Assembly (NCBI RefSeq): GCF_002875945.1
Contig: NZ_MCZK01000144.1
Span: 62,184-126,183 of the forward strand
DNA: 64,000 nt
Reading direction: 5' to 3'
From: Vibrio lentus
GTDB taxonomy: Bacteria > Pseudomonadota > Gammaproteobacteria > Enterobacterales > Vibrionaceae
A model generated the notes under the pieces. It made no database searches and was not told where the DNA came from. It was given only the letters and a program-made list of their open reading frames with translations. Positions 53,926-63,548 of this stretch are shown here, in pieces. Positions within the stretch are counted from its first letter, which is position 1; each line of letters opens with the position of its first letter. A program made the position numbers and the translations under genes.

Positions 53926-55446
53926 TTAGAAAAATCCTAGTGGATTGGTATCGTAGCTGATCAGCAGGTTCTTGGTATTTTGGTAGTGGTCGAGCATCAT
54001 CTTGTGCGTCTCACGGCCGATGCCTGATTTCTTATAACCACCAAACGCGGCGTGCGCTGGATAAGCGTGGTAACAGTTCACCCAAATACGCCCCGCTTCA
54101 ATATTGCGACCCATGCGATACGCTAGGTTTGCATCACGCGTCCAAACGCCAGCACCCAAGCCATATTCGGTATCGTTGGCGATCTCAAGCGCTTCTGCTT
54201 CATCTTTAAACGTCGTTACCGCGATAACTGGGCCGAAGATCTCTTCTTGGAACACACGCATCTTGTTGTGCCCTTCCAGCATGGTTGGTTGAATGTAAAA
54301 ACCATTGCCGAGATCATCTGGTTGCTGCGCGATTTCACCACCTGTCAGCACTTTCGCACCTTCTTGACGACCGATTTCTAGGTAGCTAAGAATCTTATCG
54401 AACTGTTCTTTAGAGGCTTGTGCGCCAACCTGAGTATCAGTATCTAACGGGTTACCTTGCTTAATGGTTTGAGCGCGCTCGACTACCTTGGCGATGAACT
54501 TGTCGTAGACCGATTCATGGATCAACACACGTGATGGACAGGTACACACTTCACCTTGGTTGAAGAACGCAAGCAGCATGCCTTCGACACACTTATCAAG
54601 GTATTCGTCTTCGTGGTTAAAGATATCTGGGAAGTAGATGTTTGGAGACTTACCGCCAAGCTCAACCGTTGATGGAATCAAGCTTTCAGCCGCACATTTC
54701 AGAATATGATGCCCAACTTCAGTTGAGCCAGTAAACGCCAACTTAGCCAAACGATCGCTAGTTGCTAATGCTTGGCCTGCTTCGCTACCAAAACCATTCA
54801 CGATGTTGACCACGCCTGCTGGTAGAAGATCGGCGATCTTTTCCATCATCACCAGAATCGATGTCGGTGTTTGCTCGGCTGGCTTCATCACCACACAACA
54901 GCCTGCTGCTAATGCGGGTGCCAGTTTCCAAGCCGCCATTAAAATCGGGAAGTTCCAAGGAATAATCTGCCCTACTACACCAATTGGCTCAGGAAAGTGG
55001 TAGCTTGCTGTGTTTGAATCTAGCTCTGCTGCGCTGCCTTCTTGCGCTCGAATACAACCCGCGAAATAACGGAAGTGATCGACAACCAAAGGAATATCTG
55101 CCGCCAGAGTTTCACGCACAGGCTTGCCGTTTTCCCATGTTTCAGCGACTGCGATTTCTTCTAGGTTTGCTTCAATGCGGTCGGCAATTTTAAGTAGGAT
55201 GTTCGAACGTTCAGTCACACTGGTCGCAGCCCAACTTGCACGAGCTGCATGCGCGGCATCGAGTGCCAAGCTAATGTCCGCCTCGGTTGAGCGTGCAACT
55301 TGGCAATACACCTGACCATTCACTGGGGAAGTGTTATCAAAATACTCGCCGCTAACAGGCTTCACCCACTCGCCACCGATAAAGTTTTCGTATTGCGCTT
55401 TAAAGTTAACCACTGCGTTATCACTACCCGGCTGTGCGTAAATCAT
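53926..55446 (-). CDS. aldB: Acetaldehyde dehydrogenase (AldB/ExaC type)
   Basis: 506 residues, the full length of Ald[44 protein letters not shown] (outline), catalytic Glu in [12 protein letters not shown] and catalytic Cys in [13 protein letters not shown]. The TCPSR context and C-terminal [12 protein letters not shown] are diagnostic of this subfamily. Oxidises acetaldehyde and other short aldehydes. A -24/-12 promoter precedes it, and its sigma-54 activator gene is divergent. Confidence 0.93.
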   Translation of the reverse strand: MIYAQPGSDNAVVNFKAQYENFIGGEWVKPVSGEYFDNTSPVNGQVYCQVARSTEADISLALDAAHAARASWAATSVTERSNILLKIADRIEANLEEIAVAETWENGKPVRETLAADIPLVVDHFRYFAGCIRAQEGSAAELDSNTASYHFPEPIGVVGQIIPWNFPILMAAWKLAPALAAGCCVVMKPAEQTPTSILVMMEKIADLLPAGVVNIVNGFGSEAGQALATSDRLAKLAFTGSTEVGHHILKCAAESLIPSTVELGGKSPNIYFPDIFNHEDEYLDKCVEGMLLAFFNQGEVCTCPSRVLIHESVYDKFIAKVVERAQTIKQGNPLDTDTQVGAQASKEQFDKILSYLEIGRQEGAKVLTGGEIAQQPDDLGNGFYIQPTMLEGHNKMRVFQEEIFGPVIAVTTFKDEAEALEIANDTEYGLGAGVWTRDANLAYRMGRNIEAGRIWVNCYHAYPAHAAFGGYKKSGIGRETHKMMLDHYQNTKNLLISYDTNPLGFF

Positions 55447-55631
55447 AGTTAGATCCTTCTTTGATTTTTAGTCGTTGTTTATTCGTTATTGAGCTTATGT
55501 TATCGAGCTAGTATGGCGGCTTCCCTTGAGAACAGATCCCGTGAGAAGAAAGCTCGCAAGAAGAGAGCCACCATGTTTATGCTTTCTGTTTAAAACACTG
55601 ATACTTCGTGTTTTCTTCACAACAGTAACAA

Positions 55632-55647
55632 CGCAAATCACACGCCA
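55632..55647 (-). promoter_or_regulatory. Sigma-54 promoter of aldB
   Basis: TGGCGTGTGATTTGCG on the minus strand fits TGGCAC-N5-TTGCW, with intact GG at -24 and GC at -12 and correct spacing. It would leave a leader of about 170 nt before aldB. Confidence 0.75.
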
Positions 55648-55757
55648 GAACTTCAAAACTTGTTGTTAATAAATTGTAAAACTATGATTACCAAACGTTT
55701 ACAACCCAAAGTGAGTTGGCATTGAACGGACGTATGGAAACCACTCCAGTGTTCAAC

Positions 55758-55798
55758 TGTTCCAAATTGGTACACCCTCACTGTTACGACATGGAACA
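55758..55798. promoter_or_regulatory. Two activator-binding inverted repeats
   Basis: TGTTCC-AAATT-GGTACA (55758-55774) and TGTTAC-GACAT-GGAACA (55782-55798) share the plan TGTTCC-N5-GGAACA with centres 24 bp apart. They lie about 110-165 bp upstream of the aldB promoter, and the second abuts the activator's own start codon, so autoregulation is possible. Confidence 0.7.
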
Positions 55799-55801
55799 GT
55801 C

Positions 55802-57592
55802 ATGCACCTTCAACAAGCAAACACCTCAGATTGGCTTTCGTCTTCTTGGCACCGCAGCACAGAAGCAGGTCTAAAACAGAGAAGACTTCCCGAAGACATT
55901 CGCCTGCCGCAATCGATCCTTAAACAGCGACGTCATCAATCGGCTGACTTGATTCAAATCGTCGAGCGCAATGCACTGCCTCTGTTTAATCAGATGTTTG
56001 CACGCACTGACAGTCGTTTGATTCTGACGGATATTGAGGGTGTAATTCTGGCAAGTTGGGGACAGGAGCGGTTTAAAGAGAAACTGACGTCAATTGCACT
56101 CAGCTCTGGGGCATGTTGGCAGGAACAACTGAAAGGCACTAACGCGATTGGCACCGCCATTGTTGAAGCCAAGCCCGTATCCATCATTGGCGAACAGCAC
56201 TTCATCCACCAGCATCGATTCATCAGTTGCTCAGCAAGCCCGGTGTTCGATCATCAAGGTCAAATGGTTGGCGTATTGGACATCACCAGTGAGCAGCAAC
56301 AACACGACAGTTCCGTTCAATTGCTGGTTCAAAATATGGTTCAGCTTGTTGAAAACCAGCTACTGAGTCATATCCCGCAAGGCACGACTCGAATCGACCT
56401 CGCGTGTGAGAAATCGTTATTGCACAGTGGTTGGCAAGGGATTGTGATAGCGAATGAAGCAGGTGAAGTAGTGGCGCACAATCAGGTTGCCTCCCAACTA
56501 CTGGATCAAACCTCGATCGTTGGCGAATGCATAGATACCCTCTTCAATCGAACCTCATTAGATACACCCTTTGTATTTGAAAAACAGCACCTCAAACGAA
56601 CGACTACCAAACGTACGCGTTCACTCTCAGCATCGTGCGATTTACATCACGGTGAACAACAAATTGAACATGCTTGGCAGCAAGCCAACAAGGTAATAGA
56701 CAAAGGGATCAGCTTGTTGATCTTAGGAGAAACTGGGGTTGGCAAAGGCGAGTTTGTTAAGGCGTTACACAAGCAAAGCCAACGTAAATCTTCGCCCTTA
56801 GTGGCGGTGAATTGCGGTGCGCTACCGAAAGATCTTATCGAATCTGAACTGTTTGGTTATGCACCAGGCGCTTTTACAGGAGCAAGCCACAAAGGCTTCC
56901 AAGGCAAGATCCGCCAAGCAGATAAGGGAATTCTGTTTCTAGATGAGATTGCCGACATGCCATTGGAAGCTCAGTGCCGATTGCTGCATGTTCTGCAAGA
57001 TAAGTCCGTTGTGCCTGTGGGTTCAAATCAGAGCTATCAAGTCGATTGTCAGATCATCGCTGCCACACATAAAAACTTAGAACAATTGGTCGCAACTGGA
57101 GAATTTCGACAAGATCTCTTTTATCGCCTGAATGGCTTGGCCTTCACCTTACCAAGCCTGCAACATCGACAAGATAAACATGCCTTAATCGAGCACATTC
57201 ATCGTAAATACGCCGAAGACGAACAGACAATCTGCCCGCACTTAATGAGTTTGCTGTGCGCCTATTCATGGCCCGGTAATATCCGCGAATTAGACAACTT
57301 ACTTAAGGTTGCAGCTCTATTGGCAAGTGACGAACCACAGCTCACACTCGAACATGTACCTAGCCACCTTGCTCAACACCTCACGTCATTAGCGCAAGAT
57401 AATAATCATAAGCTCATCACAACCAATGCCATCGAAGGTAGGCCAAAGTCCGATTTAAAAAGTACCGTTGAAGATACCTTGCTGCAAACCTATCAAGCCA
57501 ACCAAGGTAATATCAGCAAGACTTCACGAATACTGGGTATCAGCCGTAATACCATTTATCGAAAATTGAAAAGCTTGGGGATTCTCCAGTAA
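55802..57592 (+). CDS. acoR: Sigma-54-dependent activator, AcoR type
   Basis: 596 residues. GAF sensor domain at about 60-170 (SGACWQEQLKGTNAIGTAI; SCSASPVFDHQGQMVGVLDI in outline), AAA+ domain at about 290-510 with Walker A GETGVGKGE (309-317), the sigma-54 loop GAFTGA (356-361) and Walker B GILFLDEIAD, then a Fis-type HTH at 560-590 (GNISKTSRILGISRNTIYRKL, outline). AcoR-like proteins sense acetoin, aldehydes or alcohols. It is divergent from aldB, which has a matching promoter. Effector not proven. Confidence 0.9.
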   Translation: MHLQQANTSDWLSSSWHRSTEAGLKQRRLPEDIRLPQSILKQRRHQSADLIQIVERNALPLFNQMFARTDSRLILTDIEGVILASWGQERFKEKLTSIALSSGACWQEQLKGTNAIGTAIVEAKPVSIIGEQHFIHQHRFISCSASPVFDHQGQMVGVLDITSEQQQHDSSVQLLVQNMVQLVENQLLSHIPQGTTRIDLACEKSLLHSGWQGIVIANEAGEVVAHNQVASQLLDQTSIVGECIDTLFNRTSLDTPFVFEKQHLKRTTTKRTRSLSASCDLHHGEQQIEHAWQQANKVIDKGISLLILGETGVGKGEFVKALHKQSQRKSSPLVAVNCGALPKDLIESELFGYAPGAFTGASHKGFQGKIRQADKGILFLDEIADMPLEAQCRLLHVLQDKSVVPVGSNQSYQVDCQIIAATHKNLEQLVATGEFRQDLFYRLNGLAFTLPSLQHRQDKHALIEHIHRKYAEDEQTICPHLMSLLCAYSWPGNIRELDNLLKVAALLASDEPQLTLEHVPSHLAQHLTSLAQDNNHKLITTNAIEGRPKSDLKSTVEDTLLQTYQANQGNISKTSRILGISRNTIYRKLKSLGILQ

Positions 57593-57702
57593 TCACCAAT
57601 GACGATCCCAGCCTGCCCTTTCGTTATCAATAAATAAAATTCACTTCCAGTGAGACATTTTGCCCTCAGATTCGTAGTGCTTCAAAACGAACGAGGGCTC
57701 AG

Positions 57703-59205
57703 ATGCAAACAATCAACATAGTATGGCTAAAGCGCGATTTAAGACTCACCGACCACGTACCTTTACTGCACGCTTTATCAGATAAACACCCAACGATATT
57801 GCTCTACATTTTCGAACCCATGCTGCTAAACAATGCCCACTATTCTGAGCGACATTGGCGATTTGTTTGGCAATCACTGCAATGTATGAACCAGTCGTTG
57901 AAAGAGCATGGACATGAGGTTTCAGTACTCCATGGCAATGCTGTGGACTGCTTCGAAGCGATCCAATCTCGTTACCACATAAAAAACGTCTTCTCTCACC
58001 AAGAGATAGGGTTAAATTGCACCTTTGAGCGCGACGTACAACTCTCTGCTTGGCTTAAAGAGCACGACATCCCGTGGCAAGAGTTCGCACAGGGCGCTGT
58101 GGTGAGAGGGTCGAAAAACAGAATCGGTTGGGACAAGCACTGGAACAGTGTCATGCGCGCGCCCATAGCAGAAAGTCAGTTGACCACGGAATCACTGCAT
58201 GCTCTTGACGCTGAAGAGCTTGAGTTAGCCATCGAGCCTCCACAAGCATGGTTAACCAAAGGTAACGGAATACAAACGGGCGGCAGCGCACTGGCATGGG
58301 CAACTTTGCATGATTTCTTTGAACGCCGTGGTCGCGATTACTACCGCAGTATCTCAAGCCCTGAAGCCTCACGACATGCCTGTACTCGCCTATCCCCATA
58401 TTTGGCTTGGGGCAACATATCGCTGCGTGAAGTTTATCAACACCTATTGGGACACTGGCAAGTCGCAGGATTTCGTCGCAGCTTGATTGCACTCTCCTCT
58501 AGGCTTCATTGGCACTGTCATTTCATACAGAAGTTTGAATCGGAATGCGATATGGAATTTCGCTGCATCAATCACGCCTACGAGAAGTTATTGCAGAATG
58601 AAACGCTAAAAGATCCAGCACGTTTACAGGCATGGAAGATGGGATTAACAGGCGTGCCATTGGTCGATGCCTGTATGCGCTGCCTGCATCATACGGGGTA
58701 TATTAATTTCCGCATGCGCTCAATGCTGGTGAGCTTTCTCACGCATCATATGAATATGGACTGGCGTGATGGTGTCACTCACTTGGCTCAGCTGTTCCTC
58801 GATTTTGAACCTGGCATTCATTATCCACAGTTTCAAATGCAAGCTGGGGTAACGGGCATCAACACCATCCGAATTTACAACCCAACCAAGCAAGCCCAAG
58901 AACACGATTCTGATGGAGATTTCATCCGAAAATGGGTACCAGAACTTTCAGACATACCCACTCCACTTCTGTTTGAACCGTGGAAGATGACTCCCATGGA
59001 GGTGATGATGCATGAGCTTGAACCAGATTCTCCTTACCTTAATCCGGTCGTCGATCTCGACACTAGCGCAAAAGAAGCGCGGGTGCGTTTATGGTCGTGG
59101 CGAAAACTGACTGAGGTAAAACAAGAACGAAGTCGAATTTTGGCTCGCCATGTCAGGCCGTCGAAAAAGAAGCCTAATCAGAGTCCAACTCGACAAGTTG
59201 ATTGA
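57703..59205 (+). CDS. DNA photolyase/cryptochrome family protein
   Basis: 500 residues. N-terminal photolyase alpha/beta domain ([19 protein letters not shown]), C-terminal FAD-binding domain with [56 protein letters not shown] (outline), [15 protein letters not shown] and [19 protein letters not shown]. These are the FAD-contact and tryptophan-transfer regions. Blue-light DNA repair or photoreceptor; the sequence alone does not separate these. Its last 32 bases overlap the 3' end of the convergent LysR gene. The start region has the usual [11 protein letters not shown] form. Confidence 0.9.
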   Translation: MQTINIVWLKRDLRLTDHVPLLHALSDKHPTILLYIFEPMLLNNAHYSERHWRFVWQSLQCMNQSLKEHGHEVSVLHGNAVDCFEAIQSRYHIKNVFSHQEIGLNCTFERDVQLSAWLKEHDIPWQEFAQGAVVRGSKNRIGWDKHWNSVMRAPIAESQLTTESLHALDAEELELAIEPPQAWLTKGNGIQTGGSALAWATLHDFFERRGRDYYRSISSPEASRHACTRLSPYLAWGNISLREVYQHLLGHWQVAGFRRSLIALSSRLHWHCHFIQKFESECDMEFRCINHAYEKLLQNETLKDPARLQAWKMGLTGVPLVDACMRCLHHTGYINFRMRSMLVSFLTHHMNMDWRDGVTHLAQLFLDFEPGIHYPQFQMQAGVTGINTIRIYNPTKQAQEHDSDGDFIRKWVPELSDIPTPLLFEPWKMTPMEVMMHELEPDSPYLNPVVDLDTSAKEARVRLWSWRKLTEVKQERSRILARHVRPSKKKPNQSPTRQVD

Positions 59206-60007
59206 GCACTTCCTTGTCTAACACAGGATGATGTTTGCTTGCGAGGATCAAAACAATATCGACCGAAGGTAACGGCGGCATATCTTCAAGAACGTTTAAA
59301 TCCGGAGTCACGCTGAGCTTGCCCATTGCACCAACCGCTAGGCCTGCTTTTACTATCGCGCGCTGCGCCGAAGCGGTATTGCTGCAAGCCAACAGTTGAT
59401 AGGGCGTTCCCTGTTTAGCTAAACCATTGACCGCGGCTGCGTGATATTTACAATCGGTCTGAAACAGAGCCAATGGAATCGGCTTTGAATCATCGAGCAT
59501 AAAATCAGGGCTGCTTATCCAAACTCCGGTATCACTGGTGAGCCAATGCCCCTCTTCGCTGTCAGGCGCTCTGGTGACAATCGCCGCATCTAAACGGCCA
59601 TCATCCAACCACTCTCTCAGCGTAATGCTTGGCAGGCTAAATATTTGAATGGAACAGGTAGGTTCTGCTTGCTGTAACAGGCGAATGACTTTTGGAAGAA
59701 TGGTGTCATTGTAATCTTCAGGACAACCTAATCGTAGGGGCTGTTTGTCCTCATAACGCTTTACTTGTTTCAGCGCGGTATTGTGAAGGGCGACCAGCTG
59801 CTCCGCATGAGAGCGCAGCGCCAAGCCCGCTTCCGTGAGTATTAAGTTACGGCCCTCTTTCTGAAACAGAGTGACATTCAGTTCCTCTTCCAGTTTACGC
59901 ATCTGAGCACTAAACGCGGATTGGGTGCGATTGATCTGTTTCGCAGCACGCGTGAAGCTACTGGTTTCCACGAACGCGAGAAAACCTCGCAGAGCATCAA
60001 TATCCAT
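59174..60007 (-). CDS. LysR-family regulator
   Basis: 277 residues, a little short. [48 protein letters not shown] (outline) and [12 protein letters not shown]. Effector domain from about 90. It is divergent from the glutathione-transferase gene with 116 bp between them, which it may regulate, and its 3' end overlaps the photolyase gene by 32 bp. Confidence 0.88.
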   Translation of the reverse strand: MDIDALRGFLAFVETSSFTRAAKQINRTQSAFSAQMRKLEEELNVTLFQKEGRNLILTEAGLALRSHAEQLVALHNTALKQVKRYEDKQPLRLGCPEDYNDTILPKVIRLLQQAEPTCSIQIFSLPSITLREWLDDGRLDAAIVTRAPDSEEGHWLTSDTGVWISSPDFMLDDSKPIPLALFQTDCKYHAAAVNGLAKQGTPYQLLACSNTASAQRAIVKAGLAVGAMGKLSVTPDLNVLEDMPPLPSVDIVLILASKHHPVLDKEVLNQLVELDSD

Positions 60008-60123
60008 GCTGAATTAACCACCCATCGTTTTTATTAATGTAATACATCAAAATTATCCGTTAGTTCGCCGCAATACAATCCCTTAAGCTCAAAAGCATAT
60101 TCACCAAACACAGGGAAGCATCT

Positions 60124-60771
60124 ATGCAGCTTTATATTGGAAACCAAAACTACTCTACTTGGTCACTGCGCGCTTGGCTAATCTTCGATAATTACAACCT
60201 GAATGCCGAAGTCATCAAACTCAAGCTTTTCACCTCGGATTTTTATGACACGCTAGCATTAGTGACACCGACAGCAAAAGTGCCGACTCTGGTCGATGGT
60301 GATGTCGCGGTGTGGGATTCGTTGGCGATTCTTGAATACATTAACGAAACCTATTTAGACGGTGCTGCATGGCCTGAATCACGCGAAGAACGTGCTCTCG
60401 CCAGAGCAATTGCTGCAGAAATGCATTCGGGTTTTTCTGATGTAAGAAATGAAATGCCGATGAACTGCCGAGCAAGAAGAACACTCTCACTCAGTGAAGG
60501 CGCGCTTAAAGATATCGCTCGTATCGACCAAATATGGTCCACGCAAATGGAACAATACCCAGAGGGTTGGTTGTTTGGTGAATGGTCGATTGCAGATGCG
60601 ATGTTTGCCCCTGTCGCCATCCGAGTACAAACTTACGGCATTGAGCTTTCTGAAAAAGCGGCGCTATACCAACAACGCGCGCTCAACAGCCCATCAATAC
60701 AAAAATGGCAAGCAGAAGCGAGTCTAGAAACCGATGTGGTTGAAGAGGATGAGGCGGGCAAGCCTGTATAA
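60124..60771 (+). CDS. Glutathione S-transferase family protein
   Basis: 215 residues. N-terminal thioredoxin-like domain (1-80) with QNYSTWSLRAWLI (Ser/Trp active-site region typical of this bacterial subgroup), TAKVPTLVDGDVAVWDSLAILEYI; C-terminal helical domain 90-200. Conjugates or reduces electrophiles in the cytoplasm. GGGAAGC precedes the ATG. An acidic C-terminal tail follows. Confidence 0.88.
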   Translation: MQLYIGNQNYSTWSLRAWLIFDNYNLNAEVIKLKLFTSDFYDTLALVTPTAKVPTLVDGDVAVWDSLAILEYINETYLDGAAWPESREERALARAIAAEMHSGFSDVRNEMPMNCRARRTLSLSEGALKDIARIDQIWSTQMEQYPEGWLFGEWSIADAMFAPVAIRVQTYGIELSEKAALYQQRALNSPSIQKWQAEASLETDVVEEDEAGKPV

Positions 60772-60780
60772 ATAGTTAGC

Positions 60781-60812
60781 AATGAGTCTCGATAAGGGCA
60801 TCGAGGCTCATT
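60781..60812 (+). terminator. Hairpin after the GST gene
   Basis: AATGAGTCTCGAT / ATCGAGGCTCATT, 13-position stem with one T-G pair, loop AAGGGC; T-tail weak. Confidence 0.6.
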
Positions 60813-60823
60813 CGTTGTTAAGT

Positions 60824-60847
60824 GGTTAATTAGCTAGTTAATTAGCC
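60824..60847. repeat. Two 12-bp direct repeats downstream of the GST gene
   Basis: TGGTTAATTAGC and TAGTTAATTAGC side by side; a minimal member of the tandem arrays seen elsewhere in the window. Confidence 0.6.
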
Positions 60848-60875
60848 AGAAGGGTTTCACTAGAGCGCGTTGTTC

Positions 60876-61814
60876 TCAAAGTATGTTGTTCAACAGCTCA
60901 CTAAATCTGGACGCTATCCACTGATGCGAAGCGGATGTAAATGTACGCTGGTGCTGCAATAAATAGAGGTCTACGTGATATTGTTTACTGTCTACGAAAT
61001 CGTAAATGTCCACAAACCGACTATCGAAATCCGGTAGTGAACTCAGCGCGTTCATACCAAAAATTACCGCATCTGAGCGAGACGCAATCTCCATTAACAC
61101 ATGAGTTTGAGTACTTCTAAGTTTTGGTCGTTTATCGCTTTCAAGCTCTAACAATATTTGCTGAAGAGGCGTGTTGAATGCTTGTTTGTGATCCTCTTCT
61201 ACATTCATCGCGAGCACCGGGTATCGCATGATTTCATCTAACGTAGCGTTTCTCCCCACTAGAGGATGGTCCCTCCGAACAAACAGCTTTGGGTAAATGG
61301 TTCCTAACTTTGTCGCTTGGTATTTTTGATCTAGCGAACTCGAATAATGAATCGCAAAATCTAACTTCCCTTTATCTAGCAAATCATAAGGATTACTTTT
61401 CGCTGCCATTTCTATCAAGTTCACATCCGGAGCTTCATCAAATAGCCCCAAAGCCAAATTAGGAAGAATGGTACTGCCCAGAAAAGTAGGCAAGGAGATC
61501 GAAAACGTATCGTTACATTCTCGAGGATCAAATTGATTACGCTGAAACAACGCACTGAGTTGTGGCAGAATGTGTTGCAGTTCTTTGCCTAACTCTAATG
61601 ATTTTGCTGTCGGTGTCAGGCCTGTCGATGTTCGAATAAAGAGAGGATCATCGAACGTTTCTCTCAACCGTTTTAAGCTCCGACTCATGGCTGACTGCGA
61701 AACAAACAACGCCTTAGCAGCATTGGTGACATTACGTTCTTTAAGCAACGTATCAAAGGCCACCAGCAGATTTAAGTCGACTCGATTCAACTGATATGAA
61801 ATATCTTTTTGCAT
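60876..61814 (-). CDS. LysR-family regulator
   Basis: 312 residues from ATG 61814, with GAGGAC just before it; an ATG ten codons earlier (61844) is less likely. HTH: NRVDLNLLVAFDTLLKERNV, SQSAMSRSLKRLRETFDDPLFIR (outline), of the LeuO/NodD-like branch. It is followed, reading the same strand backwards, by the DUF1254 genes that lie upstream of it, so it may regulate them. Confidence 0.87.
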   Translation of the reverse strand: MQKDISYQLNRVDLNLLVAFDTLLKERNVTNAAKALFVSQSAMSRSLKRLRETFDDPLFIRTSTGLTPTAKSLELGKELQHILPQLSALFQRNQFDPRECNDTFSISLPTFLGSTILPNLALGLFDEAPDVNLIEMAAKSNPYDLLDKGKLDFAIHYSSSLDQKYQATKLGTIYPKLFVRRDHPLVGRNATLDEIMRYPVLAMNVEEDHKQAFNTPLQQILLELESDKRPKLRSTQTHVLMEIASRSDAVIFGMNALSSLPDFDSRFVDIYDFVDSKQYHVDLYLLQHQRTFTSASHQWIASRFSELLNNIL

Positions 61815-61935
61815 AAGTCCTCTAGCTAGCTTGAACAATGACATTGTTTAGAATGAAATTACCATAACATGAAAAGATACCCCCAGTTAAAGGGGTATCC
61901 AATCTAGATTAGCTTTCGATTCTACTTTGATAGAA

Positions 61936-63429
61936 TCACTTGTTTACTTTAATAAAATCACTTGGCTTCCATGAATTATCAAACCATTTTTCAGTCGGTG
62001 AATACATGCGGAAGATGATATTAAAACCCTTACCTTCCGTCGTTTGAACCCAGTTATTTTCCATTCCTTTTGGTGCATTGGGAGCAAAGTGGATGGTGAT
62101 AGAACCATCGGCATTTTTCTGAATACCGTCACTCAAACCATCAATACCCGCAGACTTTTGATCCGTTTCTAACATAGAACGCGTCTGATTATCGTAGATC
62201 ATAAATGACCAAAATTTCTCTACTGGCGCATTTGGCGGCAGTGTCACCGTGTAATGTTGACTACCATCCAGTACTTCCTTGTTTGCATCACGTGTCGCCA
62301 ATAAGTAATCCGAGCCTTTGCCTACGGTTTTTGTCACCATATCAGGGGTAATACCCGTCGCCATGAAGTGGAAGGTGGCTCGCATGTCCGAGTCAATCAC
62401 ACCATTCTCATCTTTAAATTCATGGCCTGAGACTAACGGAGTAAACCATTGTCTATCATCGTAGCGGAACATTTCCTCTTTAGGATGAAAGTAGGTTGAG
62501 CGCGCTTCAGCCGTTGCTATTTTTGCCGCTTCCGACAGTATTTGCTGCATGCGTTTATTAGGAGCAAACTCCTGACCTTTTTCTATCCCAATATCTTTGG
62601 CTAGCGACAGCCATTCAGCATCAAAAATAGCCGTAGGCTCATATTGAATCAATGCGTTGATTTCATCATAAAACGTCGCGTCCATTGCATGAATGGTGTT
62701 GTAGTCGACACCTGAAATGTTCATGAACTCTGTCTTATCTTCTTCTCCATACGGGTAAAGCTTGGTGGTCGCTTTTAATGCTTCAATGCTTTCTTTCATC
62801 TCTTCTGGATAGCTCACAAGGCGAAGTAATAACCAGTGTTGGTAGCCTTCACTGACAATCTCAATGTATCCCTCTGGTACTTCGCCTTTCCATGATGAAT
62901 GACGAATAAAGTACTTCCCTGATTTAGCGACATTGTCTGGGTGAGTCACACCAATTCTGTCTACATATTTAAATGCAGCATTGTCGAGCAAACCAAGCAC
63001 TAGAGTGGGAATATCCAAAATAATTGGGCCATTTCTTACATCAATTTCTGATGTGATATACGGTGTGGTCGTGTTCGCTGTTAACCAAAGGCTATTCGCG
63101 TCTAGATTATCTTCAGAAATTGCGATGGTTTGATTCGGCTTCATTCCAATGCTTTCATGTCCCAACAATAATCCTTGTATTGAAGCAACTGGGATACCGG
63201 ATAGAAAAACACGAACGGCATTGGATACCTGAACAAAATCTTGAACCTTGGTGTGTGTTTCGGCTGTCGGTGCGCCATCGGTATAATTCAGTTCACCTAG
63301 ATAGGTAGACTCAACCTTATTTGGTGTGATGATGCTCTCTGGTACTTGTGCGCTAAATTTAGGCTCCGCAAATGCGAAAGACGAACAACCTAAAGTAATC
63401 AGCAACGTAGCAATAATCGATTTTTTCAT
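61936..63429 (-). CDS. Secreted DUF1254/DUF1214 protein
   Basis: 497 residues with a signal peptide (MKKSIIATLLITLGCSSFAFA). N-terminal DUF1254 half (LNYTDGAPTAETHTKVQDFVQVSNAV in outline, LTANTTTPYITSEIDVRNGPIILDI in outline) and C-terminal DUF1214 half (GSQHYTVTLPPNAPVEKFWSFMIYD in outline, FAPNAPKGMENNWVQT). Periplasmic or envelope protein; the biochemical role of the family is unsettled. A second copy follows upstream at 63549. Neighbour of a LysR gene. Confidence 0.87.
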   Translation of the reverse strand: MKKSIIATLLITLGCSSFAFAEPKFSAQVPESIITPNKVESTYLGELNYTDGAPTAETHTKVQDFVQVSNAVRVFLSGIPVASIQGLLLGHESIGMKPNQTIAISEDNLDANSLWLTANTTTPYITSEIDVRNGPIILDIPTLVLGLLDNAAFKYVDRIGVTHPDNVAKSGKYFIRHSSWKGEVPEGYIEIVSEGYQHWLLLRLVSYPEEMKESIEALKATTKLYPYGEEDKTEFMNISGVDYNTIHAMDATFYDEINALIQYEPTAIFDAEWLSLAKDIGIEKGQEFAPNKRMQQILSEAAKIATAEARSTYFHPKEEMFRYDDRQWFTPLVSGHEFKDENGVIDSDMRATFHFMATGITPDMVTKTVGKGSDYLLATRDANKEVLDGSQHYTVTLPPNAPVEKFWSFMIYDNQTRSMLETDQKSAGIDGLSDGIQKNADGSITIHFAPNAPKGMENNWVQTTEGKGFNIIFRMYSPTEKWFDNSWKPSDFIKVNK

Positions 63430-63548
63430 AATAGTTTCTCTTGTCTAAAGTGATTCACATAGCCTAGGCCGCACCAATTTATATTCTTCGCTTAGGTGTC
63501 ACGCTCTAGGCTATTTATTTCCAGAAACGGGTTAGCGTTTATTGCTGG

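Larger units (their letters stand above)
55447..55801. promoter_or_regulatory. Shared control region of aldB and its sigma-54 activator
   Basis: 355 bp with a sigma-54 promoter for aldB at 55632-55647 and two inverted-repeat activator sites at 55758 and 55782. The stretch between holds no ORF. Confidence 0.7.
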
